Positions 1-11,578 of a stretch of DNA of 64,000 nt are shown here, piece after piece. Below the pieces are notes generated by a model. That model saw nothing but the letters and a program-made list of their open reading frames with translations, had not been told where the DNA came from and did no database searches. Origin of the DNA: Pseudogymnoascus destructans (Eukaryota; Ascomycota; Leotiomycetes; Thelebolales; Thelebolaceae); assembly GCF_001641265.1 (NCBI RefSeq), contig NW_020167522.1:806001-870000 (forward strand). Reading direction: 5' to 3'. A program made the translations under genes and the position numbers. Position 1 is the first letter of the stretch, and every line of letters begins with the position of its first letter.

Positions 1-21
1 ATTCGAATGTACTGCGGAATG

Positions 22-371
22 TTATGTAGGCTTTCGCCTGAGATAAAACGGCAAAAGTGGGCGCTCCGTCTTGAAATTCACAACTTCACCTCCAACCCAA
101 AACAACCCGTCGTTGGTACACGAAAACAGGTTCAACATATTGGATAATGTCTGTAGATGTATGACGCAAATGTTGGAATGCAGTCGGCGAAGTAATGGTT
201 TTGGTCAATGGTGCCGCTGAATCTGCAGGTAGCTTTGCCATTATCGTTGAGGGTTGCAGAGATTTGTCTAGGATGAGCAGCAGAAACGGTGTACCGGCCC
301 TCGAAGGTCAGGCATGCGTGAAAAAAGGTAATGACGGAAAGAAGAGCAGGGATTGGCTGAAAGAACTTCAT
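22..371 (-). pseudogene. small secreted cysteine protein, frameshifted copy
   Basis: From the ATG at 371 a 79-residue protein reads through a hydrophobic leader (about residues 1-19), C20, the block LNDNGKATC (41-49), C64 and C79, and stops at 132. It is related to the genes at 885-1226 and 2773-3114, which are 113 residues long and share the leader, the Cys after it and the NDGK/DNGK-xxC block. Beyond the stop a different frame, ending with TAA at 22-24, contains TND and VNFKT, which match TND and DFKT of the 885-1226 protein. I therefore read this as a paralogue that lost frame near 130-150. An intron is unlikely because no good GT donor is seen. The function is unknown. A CT-rich (minus strand) stretch at about 470-660 could be its promoter. 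Confidence 0.6.
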
Positions 372-884
372 TGTGGCGCTGAAATGGTGGTGTGTTGCAA
401 GTGACGCTGTGTGTGGAAACATGCAGTATTCACCGAAGGAAGTTTTGAATGTTGACAAATGTAGGAGTATTCAGTCAGAAGCGAAGGGTAGAAGGGGTAA
501 ATTGTAGATGGGATAAGTAAGGAGTAGAAAGTGTAATCAGTGAGAAGTGAAGTGCGAAGTGAGAAGAGGTAGGGGGTAGTGGGTAGGGAGGAAGGGGCAG
601 AAGGCGTAAGGGGCAGGGAGCTGAGAAGTAGCAAGCGTAAGGAATAAGAAGGCGAAGAGGGTGCTGAATGTAGTTGCGTTGGAGGTGTGGGTGCAGCGAA
701 CTTGTATTTAAGAAACTTGACGGAAGTCCGAGGAGTGAGCGTGTAATGATCGGAGAAAATGAAACGGTGAAAATGGAATGTAAGAAAACAAATTCGCGGT
801 ATGGTGCAGCTGATCTGTGACGTGTTATAATTTGTTAGTACTTTAATAAAAGGGGGGGGGGGGCGAGTTTTTGAAATTCCATAC

Positions 885-1226
885 CTAGCAACCATAATTT
901 TTAGCTTTTACGCTAAAATTAATAGGAAGTCCTGGATATGCTGGGATTGCACTGATGGTGGTTTTAAAATCAAATTCATGACCATTATTGATGTAGCTAA
1001 CGATTGCTGCATCGTTTGTGATATAGGCCGCAAATCCTGGAAGGCAGGTGGCAAAGTTAGAAGCACTCTTAAGATCACAATTCCACTTGCAAACGTTTTT
1101 GCCGTTATCACTCAGAATTCCCGAAAACCCTTTCTTGTCAGATGTCATAAATCCGTCGAGTATAAGGCAAGCGTTAGAAACGGCGACGAGCGAGGTAAAC
1201 GCCAAAAGTTGATGGAAGAACTGCAT
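885..1226 (-). CDS. small secreted cysteine protein, effector-like
   Basis: The gene encodes 113 residues with an N-terminal hydrophobic signal peptide (about 1-19, ending near SNA before C20). Cysteines lie at 20, 46, 50, 61 and 113, the last being the C-terminal residue. The motif LSDNGKNVC (38-46) and CLPGFAAY (61-68) recur in the neighbouring paralogue at 22-371, and the first of these also in the one at 2773-3114. No known enzyme motif is seen. Size, secretion signal, even number of conserved Cys and tandem duplication suggest a secreted, disulphide-bonded protein of the kind often listed as candidate effectors, but that role is inference. A G12 run (about 852-863) lies just beyond the stop codon. 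Confidence 0.75.
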   Translation of the reverse strand: MQFFHQLLAFTSLVAVSNACLILDGFMTSDKKGFSGILSDNGKNVCKWNCDLKSASNFATCLPGFAAYITNDAAIVSYINNGHEFDFKTTISAIPAYPGLPINFSVKAKNYGC

Positions 1227-1778
1227 GGTGACTGGAGTGCTCTAGGGCTGTTTTGGTCTGGTTGCGAGAATAAATGTGGCGGTATGATTATTTCCTTGAT
1301 TCTATGATGTGAAGTGCTAAACTAACTTTCTATAGAGGATATAGGTCATATATATAGCTTTGAAAACTCTCAAAAACTATGTCGACCAAAATGAGGACGG
1401 GGCAATATCAATGAGACATGCACACGCAAAACCATATCACAGAAACAGTATGGGCTCAAGCCACTTCAGCTGCTTTCTCGACACATAATTCTAGGCCTAG
1501 GTCTACGAGTGGAGCTCTCATGCAAGGAGGAAAGGAGTGACTTTCATTGTGGTGCATTCTAGGGGCGGGGCAAATAGCCATTCTAAGGGAGTGCAGATGG
1601 GGTCCGGAAATTATACCAATGAGCAGTGTACTGTTGTCAATAATAAGAATACAAAACTAAAACAATTGTCTCACTCTATAATTGAGATGAATTTCATACC
1701 ATATATTTTTGTCTACTAGGGCCTAGTAACTAGGTTCTAAATATGATACTTTATTAGGGGAAAGCCGATATTCGTGCC

Positions 1779-1945
1779 GCCCAAAAGTCTGGAGAGGAAC
1801 TATACATAACAATAGTGTCTTTAGCAACTGTAGTTCAAGTATAAGATTTCAGTCACTAAGGTTGCAACCAATAAGTTAATTACTCAAAAATGGGACCAAC
1901 AAGATAATCCTATCGGCTAAAATAGCTGGTACAAACCCTCAAGTC
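1779..1945 (+). repeat. diverged direct repeat, copy 1
   Basis: This stretch starts with GCCCAAAAG and aligns almost end to end with 2193-2360 at roughly three-quarters identity by eye. Shared blocks include ACTATACATAAC and GCAACCAATAAG. Many differences are C/T or G/A. The repeat type is not identified. Confidence 0.7.
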
Positions 1946-2192
1946 AATGTAGCCCAGTGTGTAAGATAGTATACGGCCCGTATACTGCCAAGGAATGCAC
2001 ATGCCAGCATAAAGCACGTGCGTGATAGTTGCTCTACCAACATGATAATAACCTCAGTAACACAATGTTTATTTATCCCAAATTTTCCTATTTGGGACCC
2101 GCTCAGACTCTATGATGTCAGGAAAAGTGCTTGGCAGTGTACGGGTTCATACTATTTAACACACTGATGTAGCCTCCTTTAGACTTTTAGGC

Positions 2193-2360
2193 GCCCAAAA
2201 GCCTAAACAGGTACTATACATAACAGCTGTATTTATAGTAACTGTAGTCCAACTGAAAACTTGCAATCACCTAGGACTGCAACCAATAAGCCAGTTACTA
2301 AAAAATGAGACCAGCAGATAAACCCTCTCAGCTAAAATTGCTAATAGGAATCCTCAGGTC
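2193..2360 (+). repeat. diverged direct repeat, copy 2
   Basis: Partner of 1779-1945, with starts 414 bp apart and the same orientation. Both lie near a TGTAGCC motif. Transitions dominate the differences, as expected for old, mutated repeat copies. Confidence 0.7.
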
Positions 2361-2772
2361 GCAGGCAGGCTCTTTCAGACTTTTGGATTGCACGAATATA
2401 TCCGGTGATATCAGAATGGCCCTTGCATACCTCTTGGGATAGAGTAGGGGATCGCAGACAAGAATGCATGATAGAGTATCACATGGGCGCAACAAGCAAA
2501 ATATTATGTGGAAGCTGTATAATTTAAATTCCCCAGAAATGATAGACTAAGTTGAGAAATGAGGCGGTGTGTTCCCAGGACTCAAAAGATACATTTCCAA
2601 TCGTTTATCCGTACCCAATTTGAAAATAATGATTGTCTGACTGGAGCCGAAGAGCGTCAGGAACGTCAACCCCCCCCCGTCTCTCAAGCACTGTCCACGG
2701 GATGTCTAAGAAGAGTATAGGTGTGCGCTGAATCCTGGCTTGAGCCACCGTCACAGTAGGGTGCGCTATAAA

Positions 2773-3114
2773 TCAACAACCTAATTGGCCGTTCCAGGCC
2801 CAGGAATATTCTCCAACACTCTCCGGTTGGAGTGGAATTTGGTAATCCACCTTGTTGTGTGCATACGCGACAACGCTAAGGTCATCCGGAATCGCGGAAT
2901 AGTGTCCATCATGGCAGTCCAACCACATTTCCTTGTCATAGGTGGTACGATCGATACTGCAAACAAGCTTGCCATCGTTGTAGAGAAGGGCAAATATTTT
3001 CATATCTCCGGTTTTGGGGACAATATGAGCGTTGCCACTGGTTTTGAGACAGACCCCATGGGCGAATGCCACAAAGGAGCCGAGCATGGCAAGGGTGGAT
3101 AGTTGGAACTTCAT
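2773..3114 (-). CDS. small secreted cysteine protein, effector-like
   Basis: The gene encodes 113 residues starting MKFQLSTLAM with a hydrophobic leader to about residue 20. Cysteines lie at 22, 52, 67 and 113. YNDGKLVC (45-52) corresponds to SDNGKNVC of the 885-1226 protein, and the length, terminal Cys and Cys after the leader are the same. The middle (DCHDGHYSAI) is more diverged. It is one member of a three-gene cluster all on the same strand. I do not recognise the family. Secretion is predicted from the leader only. Confidence 0.75.
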   Translation of the reverse strand: MKFQLSTLAMLGSFVAFAHGVCLKTSGNAHIVPKTGDMKIFALLYNDGKLVCSIDRTTYDKEMWLDCHDGHYSAIPDDLSVVAYAHNKVDYQIPLQPESVGEYSWAWNGQLGC

Positions 3115-3618
3115 GGTGGGTTTGTAGGCCGAGTTGAATTTTATTGGCTGTGGTAAGTTCAGTACAGGGAACTTAAATCAATCTTTGAATGTGTACTACA
3201 ACTTACATGATATTTCAGTGAAATTGCATACCAGTTGAGATGAAAATCGGAGCAAGAATAAGTTAAAAAACAGTCTCATTTTTAACTATTTATAAAAAAT
3301 TGAAGGTGACGTGGAAGCCTTCTCCAGAACACAAGGAATTTTTATTTTCATAACATTTGAGACAAGCTCCTTGCTGAAACTCCTGACTTGAAAGTTCAGA
3401 TTATAAACCCCCGACATCTGGTAAATGAATGTAGTGCTATAGTCCTTGCCTCGCATTCCCTTACAGTTTGAAAAGCCGGGCTATAAACTCCACATGTCTT
3501 ATAAGCTGATTTATTTCCAAGGGAGTTATAGTAACGTTTCCTTGTTTAGTTACCAGGCCGTATCCATAGCTAGCTCATAGCTTCAAATACCAATTGCCCA
3601 AAGCCGGTATCGGTCAAA

Positions 3619-3673
3619 GGGCCATCGGTAATCAAGCTCGTTGACAGGTAACGAGCTTGATTCCCGATGGCCC
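3619..3673. repeat. long hairpin (about 23-bp stem, 7-nt loop)
   Basis: The left arm 3619-3642 and right arm 3650-3673 are reverse complements with one T/C mismatch (3629 against 3663). The loop is 3643-3649. It stands alone in a gene-free region. It could be a decayed foldback element or a transcribed hairpin, and nothing nearby decides. Confidence 0.85.
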
Positions 3674-6600
3674 TCATGCCCCCTGTCCATGCCAACTGTA
3701 CTACATTTTAACCGCCGGAGCATGATAGTTCCTTCGTTCCACAGCATTGGGCAACAAGCGCCCATAATAGCAACGTCAATCGGCTGAGCTAATTAAACGG
3801 ATTGGTTCCCAGGGTTATCAAGCACGAGAGGCATTCGACTGTGAACTCTGGAATGCCAGCATGGGGTCTGTTAGCTGGAGTGCAGGAAGCAAGGCAAGGG
3901 CGCTTATATGCAAGCGTGAAAGCTGGAAAGCTTGTAAGCGAAGTAGTATTGTGGGAGAACATTAAGCAAGGGGGGATGAAATAGAGGTTCGAGAGCTGTC
4001 AATGAGATTGCGGGAAACAAAGGAGTCAACGGAGATGCCCATCGGATTTCCCGTTCCAGACTCAAGGGATGGGAGAATGCAAAGCCGCCCTAAAACCATT
4101 AGTCCCTGACATCAAAATGGACATATTTCATTCGTTCCCAGTATTTTGTCCGGAGATGGGAGTGAAGGGGGAAATGAAATCTCTCTTGGCTGGTATGAAC
4201 AACGGATATGGCAACCTCGCATGCTGTATGAGCTGTCAATAGCTGTATCCCTGCCGTTGAATGTAAGGGTGCATCTCAGAAAGTGTCTTAAAGAGAGAAA
4301 TATTTTGCCGCTATCAGATGAGACAGATAGACGATAGTGCTTCCTAGGATCTTTCCAAGATGCTCGCACGATATATCAAATCCACTAAGGTAGCGGCTAT
4401 CTCGGCTTGAGACAATGTAGTTGGCATGGTAGTCTAGAATGGCCGCGTTGGTATCAAATCTGACTTCGATAATCCCTGCTGACAAAGCTCCCTTGCATGA
4501 ACAACCAATCCCAGAAGAGAAAAGTCCAGCGCCAACTAACCATCACATCTCCAATCCGAGAATATTGGAGGCAACACACCAATGGCCTTCGACTTCATCC
4601 TCCAGAACCATATTGCCGGGTCCGTCTAAATTGTTTTCTCATAGGGTTGCACTGTATCATCTGACTGTTCGGACCAGCTCGTACATCCCAGTCGCTAACA
4701 GAGCCCGAATGAAGTTGAAGTCCAGCCCGAGTCGCACGCCCAAGGTAGTACAGACAGACACAACCAGTCTGTGTTACCATCGAGGTTGACAGCTCCTTGG
4801 AGATGCACTGCAGTGTGCATCTCGAGATCCAACAGATGAGACCTCGGTTGGTTTCCCCAAGACATGTTTTGTGGCGTGAGTTGCGGCGAAAAGAAGGGCC
4901 TATGGGCTGAATGCAAAGCTCCAGAGGTTGTGGGTCTTGGGCGATTGTCGATTCGGCCCGTGGTAGTAACAAAGAGATGAGATTGATTCACAAGTGCTGC
5001 TTTTGTTGCTGACGAGGAAGCTGTCTACTGTACGACAGCACAGTATGATTGCCTGTCAGTTGGGAAACTCTGTTGGTTTCGACGAGCAAGCAGAAGTAAT
5101 ATACTCGCAGAGGTAGAAGGCATACTCCAAAGAAGATTATACTTTCTGAGATGGCTGGCAAGCGTGCGTTAACCCGCAATAAGCTTGTGATGAGAACCCC
5201 TCCTTTGTAGACGTACTCGTGGAGCCCAACCCTCCGAAGAGGAACCATAGACACCATCAAGTCAGAGCCTGAGAATAGACACTGGTGCTCATAGTTACGA
5301 GAACAGTGATTGTGCAAGTGGTGAGCGTCCGCACTAACCATGGATACTTGAATGATATTTATATCTGGAGAAATCTAATAAACCTACGAGGACCTGTGTT
5401 CGGAAGACTGGAAGCAAAAAGGTCGAGATGAAGAGGCGGCTCAACGGAGAGCAACTATAGAATTTAGTTAGGATAATCGGTGGCATCGTTCCCACATTCG
5501 CTGCGGCTGTCTTGCCGTCGCAGGGCTCTCTTGCTATTGTGCGGTTCTTTCGTTGTCGTGCGGTTCTCTCGCTGTTGCGGCTCTCTTGCTGTCATAGTCT
5601 TTTCCTACCTGGCCTCGTAAGACTCTACGACTAGTAAGAGGACAAGCAGCTTTTATACATCTAGACGTGGCACGCACTCAAAGCATTAGAGTGGCTCATC
5701 CTTTTTTCTAGGTTATATATCCCTACTGGTTGTGGTACTCTGTATCCTGTCCATTTATTTAAACAATGCTTATTGGACTCAACTTAGTTATGACTGGAGG
5801 AGGGCTGATAAACCATGGATAATGCTACCCCAGTCGAGATGCTGTAATAACAATCCCTCCCACATGATGAATTATTCAAGATCGGTATTGTTCAAAGGGC
5901 TTTGTGGAGGGGCTCAGAGCTGAGCCGTTTGAGCATGATCTCCAACGTGGCGCTGCCCGCAATATCGTACCTCAACGATAATGACGAGAGAGAAGAAGCT
6001 CTACCTATCTTCCCCAGCCTGGCTCCATTGCTATCGTGGATCTGCTGCTGCCTACAAGATTTCCACCTGGCGTCATGATCACATCACGAACGCTTCAAGC
6101 TACAGCCGACTATGCGGCGAAGCTGACTTCGAGATTGGTGGAGCGGCACCGATAACGGCGGCGTGCACACGATTTTGTGTGTGGTGCATATCGGGGTGGG
6201 GTCCATCGGTATATTGATACGCGGCCCTGTTGCTGTCGTGGCCCTCTTGCCGTCGCGGCTGTAGCTTCGTCGTCATCCTTGCAATCATGAGATTCGGCCA
6301 CAAACATCTCGCATTCGAAGCAGTTCGCTTGCTCGCACTCGGTTGTTCGTTGATTTTCTCAGCACTGCACTGACATTTTCTCCAGATGCGAGTCGCAGTT
6401 CGTATCAAAACTGCCCAGCTTATCAGTGGCAAGTGAGCTGCAAGAACATCCTACCGATATATGCATGGTGTAGAGGTGGGAGCAGTTAGTTGCAACACCC
6501 AGACATCCACAAGAATAAGAATAGATCAAGCAAGTAAAGCGAGCAAAGGGCGGAGATTAGATCCATGATCACTAGCGTTCTATCCAAGCTTTTACCCACC

Positions 6601-7156
6601 CAACCCCTTTCATCCAGCAATCAGCTATCTCTTGGGCGGGCAAATAAATTCTCCATACATATCCTCCCATCAAAAAATCGTACCCTTAAATGAACCGCCA
6701 AAGGGTCTCATGAGAGCCCGCCTCATCCTGTCCTGTCCGGTCCAGTCCTAGATCACAGGCCATGTAATACGGCATGATATATACACCTCCCCCCCACTCA
6801 TCGTCCTCATCTCTGCATCACATCCTCTCAAAAACAAAAGAAATTTTTCAAATAACCTCCTCTTTAAAAACGCTCATCGACTTTTTTCGAAAAAGTTCTT
6901 GGTATTCCGCACCCCCTCCTCATGTCTCCACCCTCCATTCATATCTCCATTCACATCTCTTTCATTCCTCTCTCCACTACATCCGAGTTGAGAAGTTTGT
7001 GCCCCATGGCAAATCACCCAAAACGCCATGCTGAGTCTCTGTCACAGACTGCAATCGCATTCCAAAAATAAACAAACTGTCACAAAAATAAAAGAACCCC
7101 AAAAGAAAAGGGGGTGCACACGATACAGGCGATTGCGCAACGCTAGGCTGGGTATC
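3674..7156. other. gene-free region
   Basis: No supported gene is seen. Weak structure is present. A degenerate array of roughly 15-20-bp units built on CGGCTCTCTTGCTGTC lies at about 5500-5600, and related sequence (GCGGCCCTGTTGCTGTC) is at about 6220-6260, so the two are probably remnants of one repeat. The part next to the kinase gene (6770-7030) is CT-rich. Confidence 0.5.
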
Positions 7157-9955
7157 TTAGTTCCCCTTCATGGCGCGCTCTTGCTGGCGCGCTTTGCGCG
7201 CCGAGACGACGAGTGGGGAGAGCTGGTTGAGGTCGGAGCAGAGTTTCATGAAGTCGTGCTGTTGCTTATCGTTAGCTTGGGTTCATCATCCCACCGGCAC
7301 AAAATCCGGTGGCAAAGGGGGTTAAAAACGAGAGTAACATACCCTCAACAAATCATGAGCCGACGCCCTCTTATCCGGATCAACCTTGAGCGCAAAGTAC
7401 AAGAAATCCCTAAACGCGGCCGACAGCGCCGCCTCATCCTTGATAGCCGGTGTGCCATTAGTGGCGATGAGCCAGAGGGCGCGAAGCGGCGACTCGGTGA
7501 GGTACGGCGGCTCGCCCTCGATCATCTCAATGGCCATGATGCCGAGTGACCAGATGTCGACTTTGCGGCCGTACTCTTTGCGCGTGACGACTTCGGGGGC
7601 CATCCAGTAGGGGGTGCCGACCATGGTGGTGCGCTTGTTGTGGGATTCGTTGATTTGGGCGCAGAAGCCGAAGTCGGCTGGTGGGGTGTTAGCAGGGGGT
7701 TTATTGTGGGGTTAGGGGGGTATTGGGACTTACTAAGTTTGATGTTGCCATCCATGGAGAGGAGGATATTGTCCGATTTGATATCGCGGTGGATAACACC
7801 CTTGGAGTGCAAATGCTGCAGCCCCTTGAGTGTCTCGCGACAGACAGACGCAATCTGGCCCTCAGTCATGATATTGAACGTAACGACATCCGTCAAGCTA
7901 CCTCCCTCCATGTACTCCATCGTGACCCACAAATCGCCACCAACAAGGTAACTATCGATAAAGTTCACAATATTAGGATGCGAGCTATCCTTCATCACTA
8001 AGATCTCATTAATAATCAGATCCTTCTTCGGCTGCTGCTCAAGGTTCATCTGCTTGATCGCAACGCAGCGGTTAGTCACGCGCTCATACGCCATATAAAC
8101 GCCGCCAGACGCTCCCTGTCCAATCTTATTCAGGTTCCTGTAAATCTCGCGCGGGTCGGCATCTGTGCAGATCCTCTTAAGTCGGTCAATGATATCCAGG
8201 CTCGTGCTCTGTCGCGCGCGTTGGCGCGGGCGCGGTCCTGGCACATTCCGCGCTTGCGTGTTAGGGGCTGGGATGCCATCGGGGTCTGCTGCGGCGCGGG
8301 CGGGTTGGTGTTGGGAGTGGGGCGGGGTTGGCTGCTGGGTTTGTTGGCGCTTGCTCTGGCTGCGCTGCACGCTCATGACCTGTTGCGCCTGGGTCATTGC
8401 TTGCTCCTGTTGCTTTACTATTTGCTGTTGATAAATCTGCTGTGGTGACAATGGCTGTGGCTGCGCTTGCTGCTGTTGCTGTTGCTGTGGCGGCGGGGCG
8501 TACGGCGATGGTCCGGCTGCTTTCGAATTCGACCTTGAGCGCGAACGGTGTTCTTCGGGTAGCATAGCCATTCCATTCTGGGATTCAGCCGGAGGGACGT
8601 AGGCCAACGCGGGAAGATCGGTGCTTTGTTGCGGAACGCCAATATCTTTGACGATTATTGGAGGGGTAGGAGCAGCCCGGCCTGGACCACCGGCTGGCGG
8701 TTTTGGGGCTGGCCTGCTCGGCACTAACGCGGTATCTTTTGGAACAAAGGGCCCAGTAGCCATCATCGGCGTCGAGCGGGGTACCGGTGGCGGCGACCGT
8801 GGATTCTCAAAGCTTGTTTCCGTAGGTGGGAATCGAGGACTCGCAGGCGGGCTTATCATCGGGTTCATCGCTGCCACATGGTTGGGACATGTCGTCCGCG
8901 GGGACATCGTCCCAGGAGTCCGCGGGTCTTGCGCTCGCGCATGGTCGAACTTCTCCCATACGGTGTCATCTTCTGCCTTTCCTGCATTGTCCTTGTAGAA
9001 GTTCACAATATCGTAAGCCACTTGTGGATTTTGTTCCTGTTCCTTCTTCGTGATACCGCTGTCGTTAAGTAATCGCTGCCATTCCTTTGGGAGGCCCTGC
9101 AACATTGATTAGCCTCATCGCGACCATGCCCGTCACGAATATACTCACAATAAACTTCCCTGTGTCATTATCGTACCCTACGTGCGTGACGTGTACTGGA
9201 TTCTCTGGTGCCGAGATATTAACGCGCCGCGGGGACCCAACTAAGCTGTTCATGAACCCTGAAAACCCTGTCTTCTTGCGCAAAGCGAAATTCTTCGGTT
9301 GATTCGTCTCGTCCGAGTACCTCTTCGGACTAATTATCTGATTCTCCGTCGTCCCAGATACATTTTTTTCATTGCGGTCGTTCGAAAAGCTCGCCGACTG
9401 CCTTAACGCCGGGCTCGTGGTCTGTGGCAACGGGCTCGTATGCGAGAGAGGTGGGGGTGGCGGCCGCCGCAGCGAGTTCTGGAATCCAGACGCCTTCGTC
9501 GCATGCATCTGATTGAGTATGCCCGTCCCATCAAACGGCACGCCGACGAATTCTTCGGATGATGTCTCGAGCAGACCGCGCGGTTGCGGGTTGGAGTGTC
9601 GCTTCGCCACATTCTGCGCCCCCGAGGGGGCGTGTAGCTCGTTTCCCGCCAGGATTGGGGATGGACCGCCGTCGGGGCGATCGAGAGACGAGTTTGAAGA
9701 GCTGTACGCGGTGAAACTGGGCGACGTTATCGTTCGCACGTGGCCAGAGTAGTTGTTGTTATGCGTGCGCGGAAAAGGCGCAGAGGGTGCGCGTTGTAGG
9801 CTGGTGGAACTGCGTTGACTGTGGATTGAGAGGTTGTCAAGTCGAGAGTTGGAGGTGGAATCGGAGGCGCGAGAGACTGACTGGTGGAGTGAGTGGTGGA
9901 GGTGTGGAGGCGGTTTCTTGGTCAATCTGCGGGTTGTGCTCTTAATCTCCTCCAT
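7157..9955 (-). CDS. p21-activated (PAK/Ste20-family) protein kinase
   Basis: Four exons, 9955-9149, 9096-7734, 7677-7343 and 7258-7157, join to 868 codons. The introns are 52, 56 and 84 nt with GTGAGT, GTAAGT and GTATGT donors. A Cdc42/Rac-binding CRIB/PBD segment (ISAPENPVHVTHVGYD, then GLPKEW) spans the first junction, near residues 245-290. A disordered region rich in Pro, Ser and Gln follows, with a run of seven Q. The kinase domain is at about 588-845: GQGASGGVY glycine loop, VAIK lysine, HRDIKSDN catalytic loop, DFG just after the second intron, GTPYWMAPEV. The last exon supplies the usual fungal PAK tail (HDFMKLCSDL). I chose the ATG at 9955 because an in-frame extension upstream runs through a minisatellite. 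No PH domain is seen, which argues against a typical Cla4 orthologue. It could be Ste20-type or the third fungal PAK class. Confidence 0.93.
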
Positions 9956-10067
9956 GACAGGTCGCACGGGGGAAGAGAGGCGAGATTTTAAATTTGTCTC
10001 TCTCTCCCTCGCCGAGGAAGAGCAAAGCTGAGAGCTTGGTGAAGGCGGCGTAGTGTGGTGTAGAGAG

Positions 10068-10185
10068 GATAGTGGGATAGTGGGATAGTGGGATGTGGGA
10101 TAGTGGGATAGTTGGGATAGTTGGGATAGTGGGATAGTGGGATAGTGGGATAGTGGGATAGTGGGATAGTGGGATAGTGGGATAG
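10068..10185. repeat. 8-bp minisatellite (GGGATAGT)n
   Basis: About fourteen to fifteen units of GGGATAGT with a few 1-base variants. It lies 110-230 bp upstream of the kinase start codon, probably in its promoter or 5' leader. Because three units are 24 nt, it creates a spurious repetitive reading frame on the minus strand. Confidence 0.9.
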
Positions 10186-10339
10186 AAAACGGTAGATTGG
10201 TGGCAATAGTGGTAAAGTTGGGTATGATGGGATGGGATTGGGATAAGTTCCTTTCTGCGTTTGGGAGGTTGCAGAGTCTTGGTGGTACAGTGGTAAAAGG
10301 TAAAAGGTAAAGGTGGTAAAGTGGGTGGGTTGCCATGTT

Positions 10340-10452
10340 AATACGAGTACTGTTAGGACTGTTTACTGTTAGGACTGTTTACTGTTAGGACTGTTAGACT
10401 CTTGGGACTGTTAGGAGTACGGAGTACGGAGTACGGTGTACGGAGTACTAAC
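10340..10452. repeat. two short tandem repeats
   Basis: ACTGTTAGGACTGTTT-like units are followed directly by several GGAGTAC units, immediately upstream of the 8-bp array's flank. Confidence 0.8.
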
Positions 10453-11578
10453 ATTAGAAAAGGTACATAGAAACAGGACTAATTGCACACTAATTGTATA
10501 GTAAGGTTGGGTACCTTTACTAGAGAGACTACATGGAGTAGTGCGGACGATATAAATTGCGACTTGCCTCTCTGGGAGATATGGTACTGCCCAGACACTC
10601 CCAACCTAGCAACGGCGTCATGTGCAATAAAATGGCTTCTCCAGCTCGGAACATCGGCCAACCAACCCAACACCGCTCTCGACTGATGGACTGCCTAATC
10701 TGCACATCTCGGAGGCGATATGTACTCTTCCGTCCTCCCATTCCACCACCACCAGCTCTCCGTTCGGAGGTGAGCGATCGTGGGAGAGGGTCGGACCGGA
10801 ACTATCCCTGGTTGCGCATGTCCGTATGGTCACCATGGGTTTGCTGTGAAGCTGCCATGGAACGCACTCATGGCGATGGGCCCGAAGATAATGCTCTTCA
10901 AGTCATCGGCGACGTTTTAACGAAATATGCGCCTCGTGGCATCAGCACCATGGCCCGCCCGCACATGTTTCGGATCGCCAATGATCCCGAGTGGTGGCGG
11001 CGACGTTGGACAAAGCTCGCCAATAAAGGACAGAGACAATCAATCAACACACAAAGGTAAAATGGGGTTCCAGAGGCTCGCTTGTCTCATTAGCGCCGTT
11101 TGGACCAGAAAGTGGTGGTGCTTTATTTACTTCACTCCCCCACGATTATAATGAATACGCTTCCATCACCTCATATATTCTTTCAGCCTCTCTCCTTTTC
11201 CCCATCTGCTGCTTGTGCAGAAGCCCGATAATATTCTCTCGGTATACTTATTGCGTCTCAATTCCCGCTGCCCTACATGCAATCGTCCTAGAAACGCCCG
11301 AGTCTGCTCCCCATCCTCATACGCCTGCGTGTCCTCTTCTGTCATAAGGCATCTGGCCAAATACTTTGACCAGCCCCCAATCCGCCCCCAAAACCCCTAT
11401 ATTCTGTACGTACAATTACCACCATTGCAGGCTGCCTTCCAATGCGTCTCTATTATTTATCTCTGGCTAACAATGCTGTCAGCCCAGACACTGTCTGGCA
11501 CCCAGTTGCACGCGGCCAACTTCCCAAGTCGTCATCTTCATCAATCTCACCTTTTAAGGCTATATACATTAACACGCA

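Larger units (their letters stand above)
1227..2772. other. gene-free AT-rich spacer with a decayed duplication
   Basis: I see no convincing gene between the second and third secreted-protein genes. The stretch holds two diverged direct repeats (listed separately), an 8-9 C run near 2671, and otherwise AT-rich unique sequence. Confidence 0.6.
9956..11578. promoter_or_regulatory. shared upstream region of divergent kinase and multi-KH genes
   Basis: The kinase (leftwards) and the multi-KH gene (rightwards) diverge from this 1.6-kb stretch, so it should hold both promoters. It contains two repeat blocks near the kinase side and a CT-rich segment at about 11,180-11,200 that is typical upstream of fungal start sites. 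Open frames inside it show no recognisable domain. Confidence 0.5.

Noticed and set aside
9956..10336. In-frame N-terminal extension of the kinase (start at 10336)
   Set aside because: It runs through the 8-bp minisatellite and encodes only its repeats (HYPTIPLS). The ATG at 9955 begins plausible protein sequence.
10557..11060. 167-codon plus-strand frame between the kinase and the multi-KH gene
   Set aside because: No domain, promoter-like location and no homologous pattern. It is best explained as chance.
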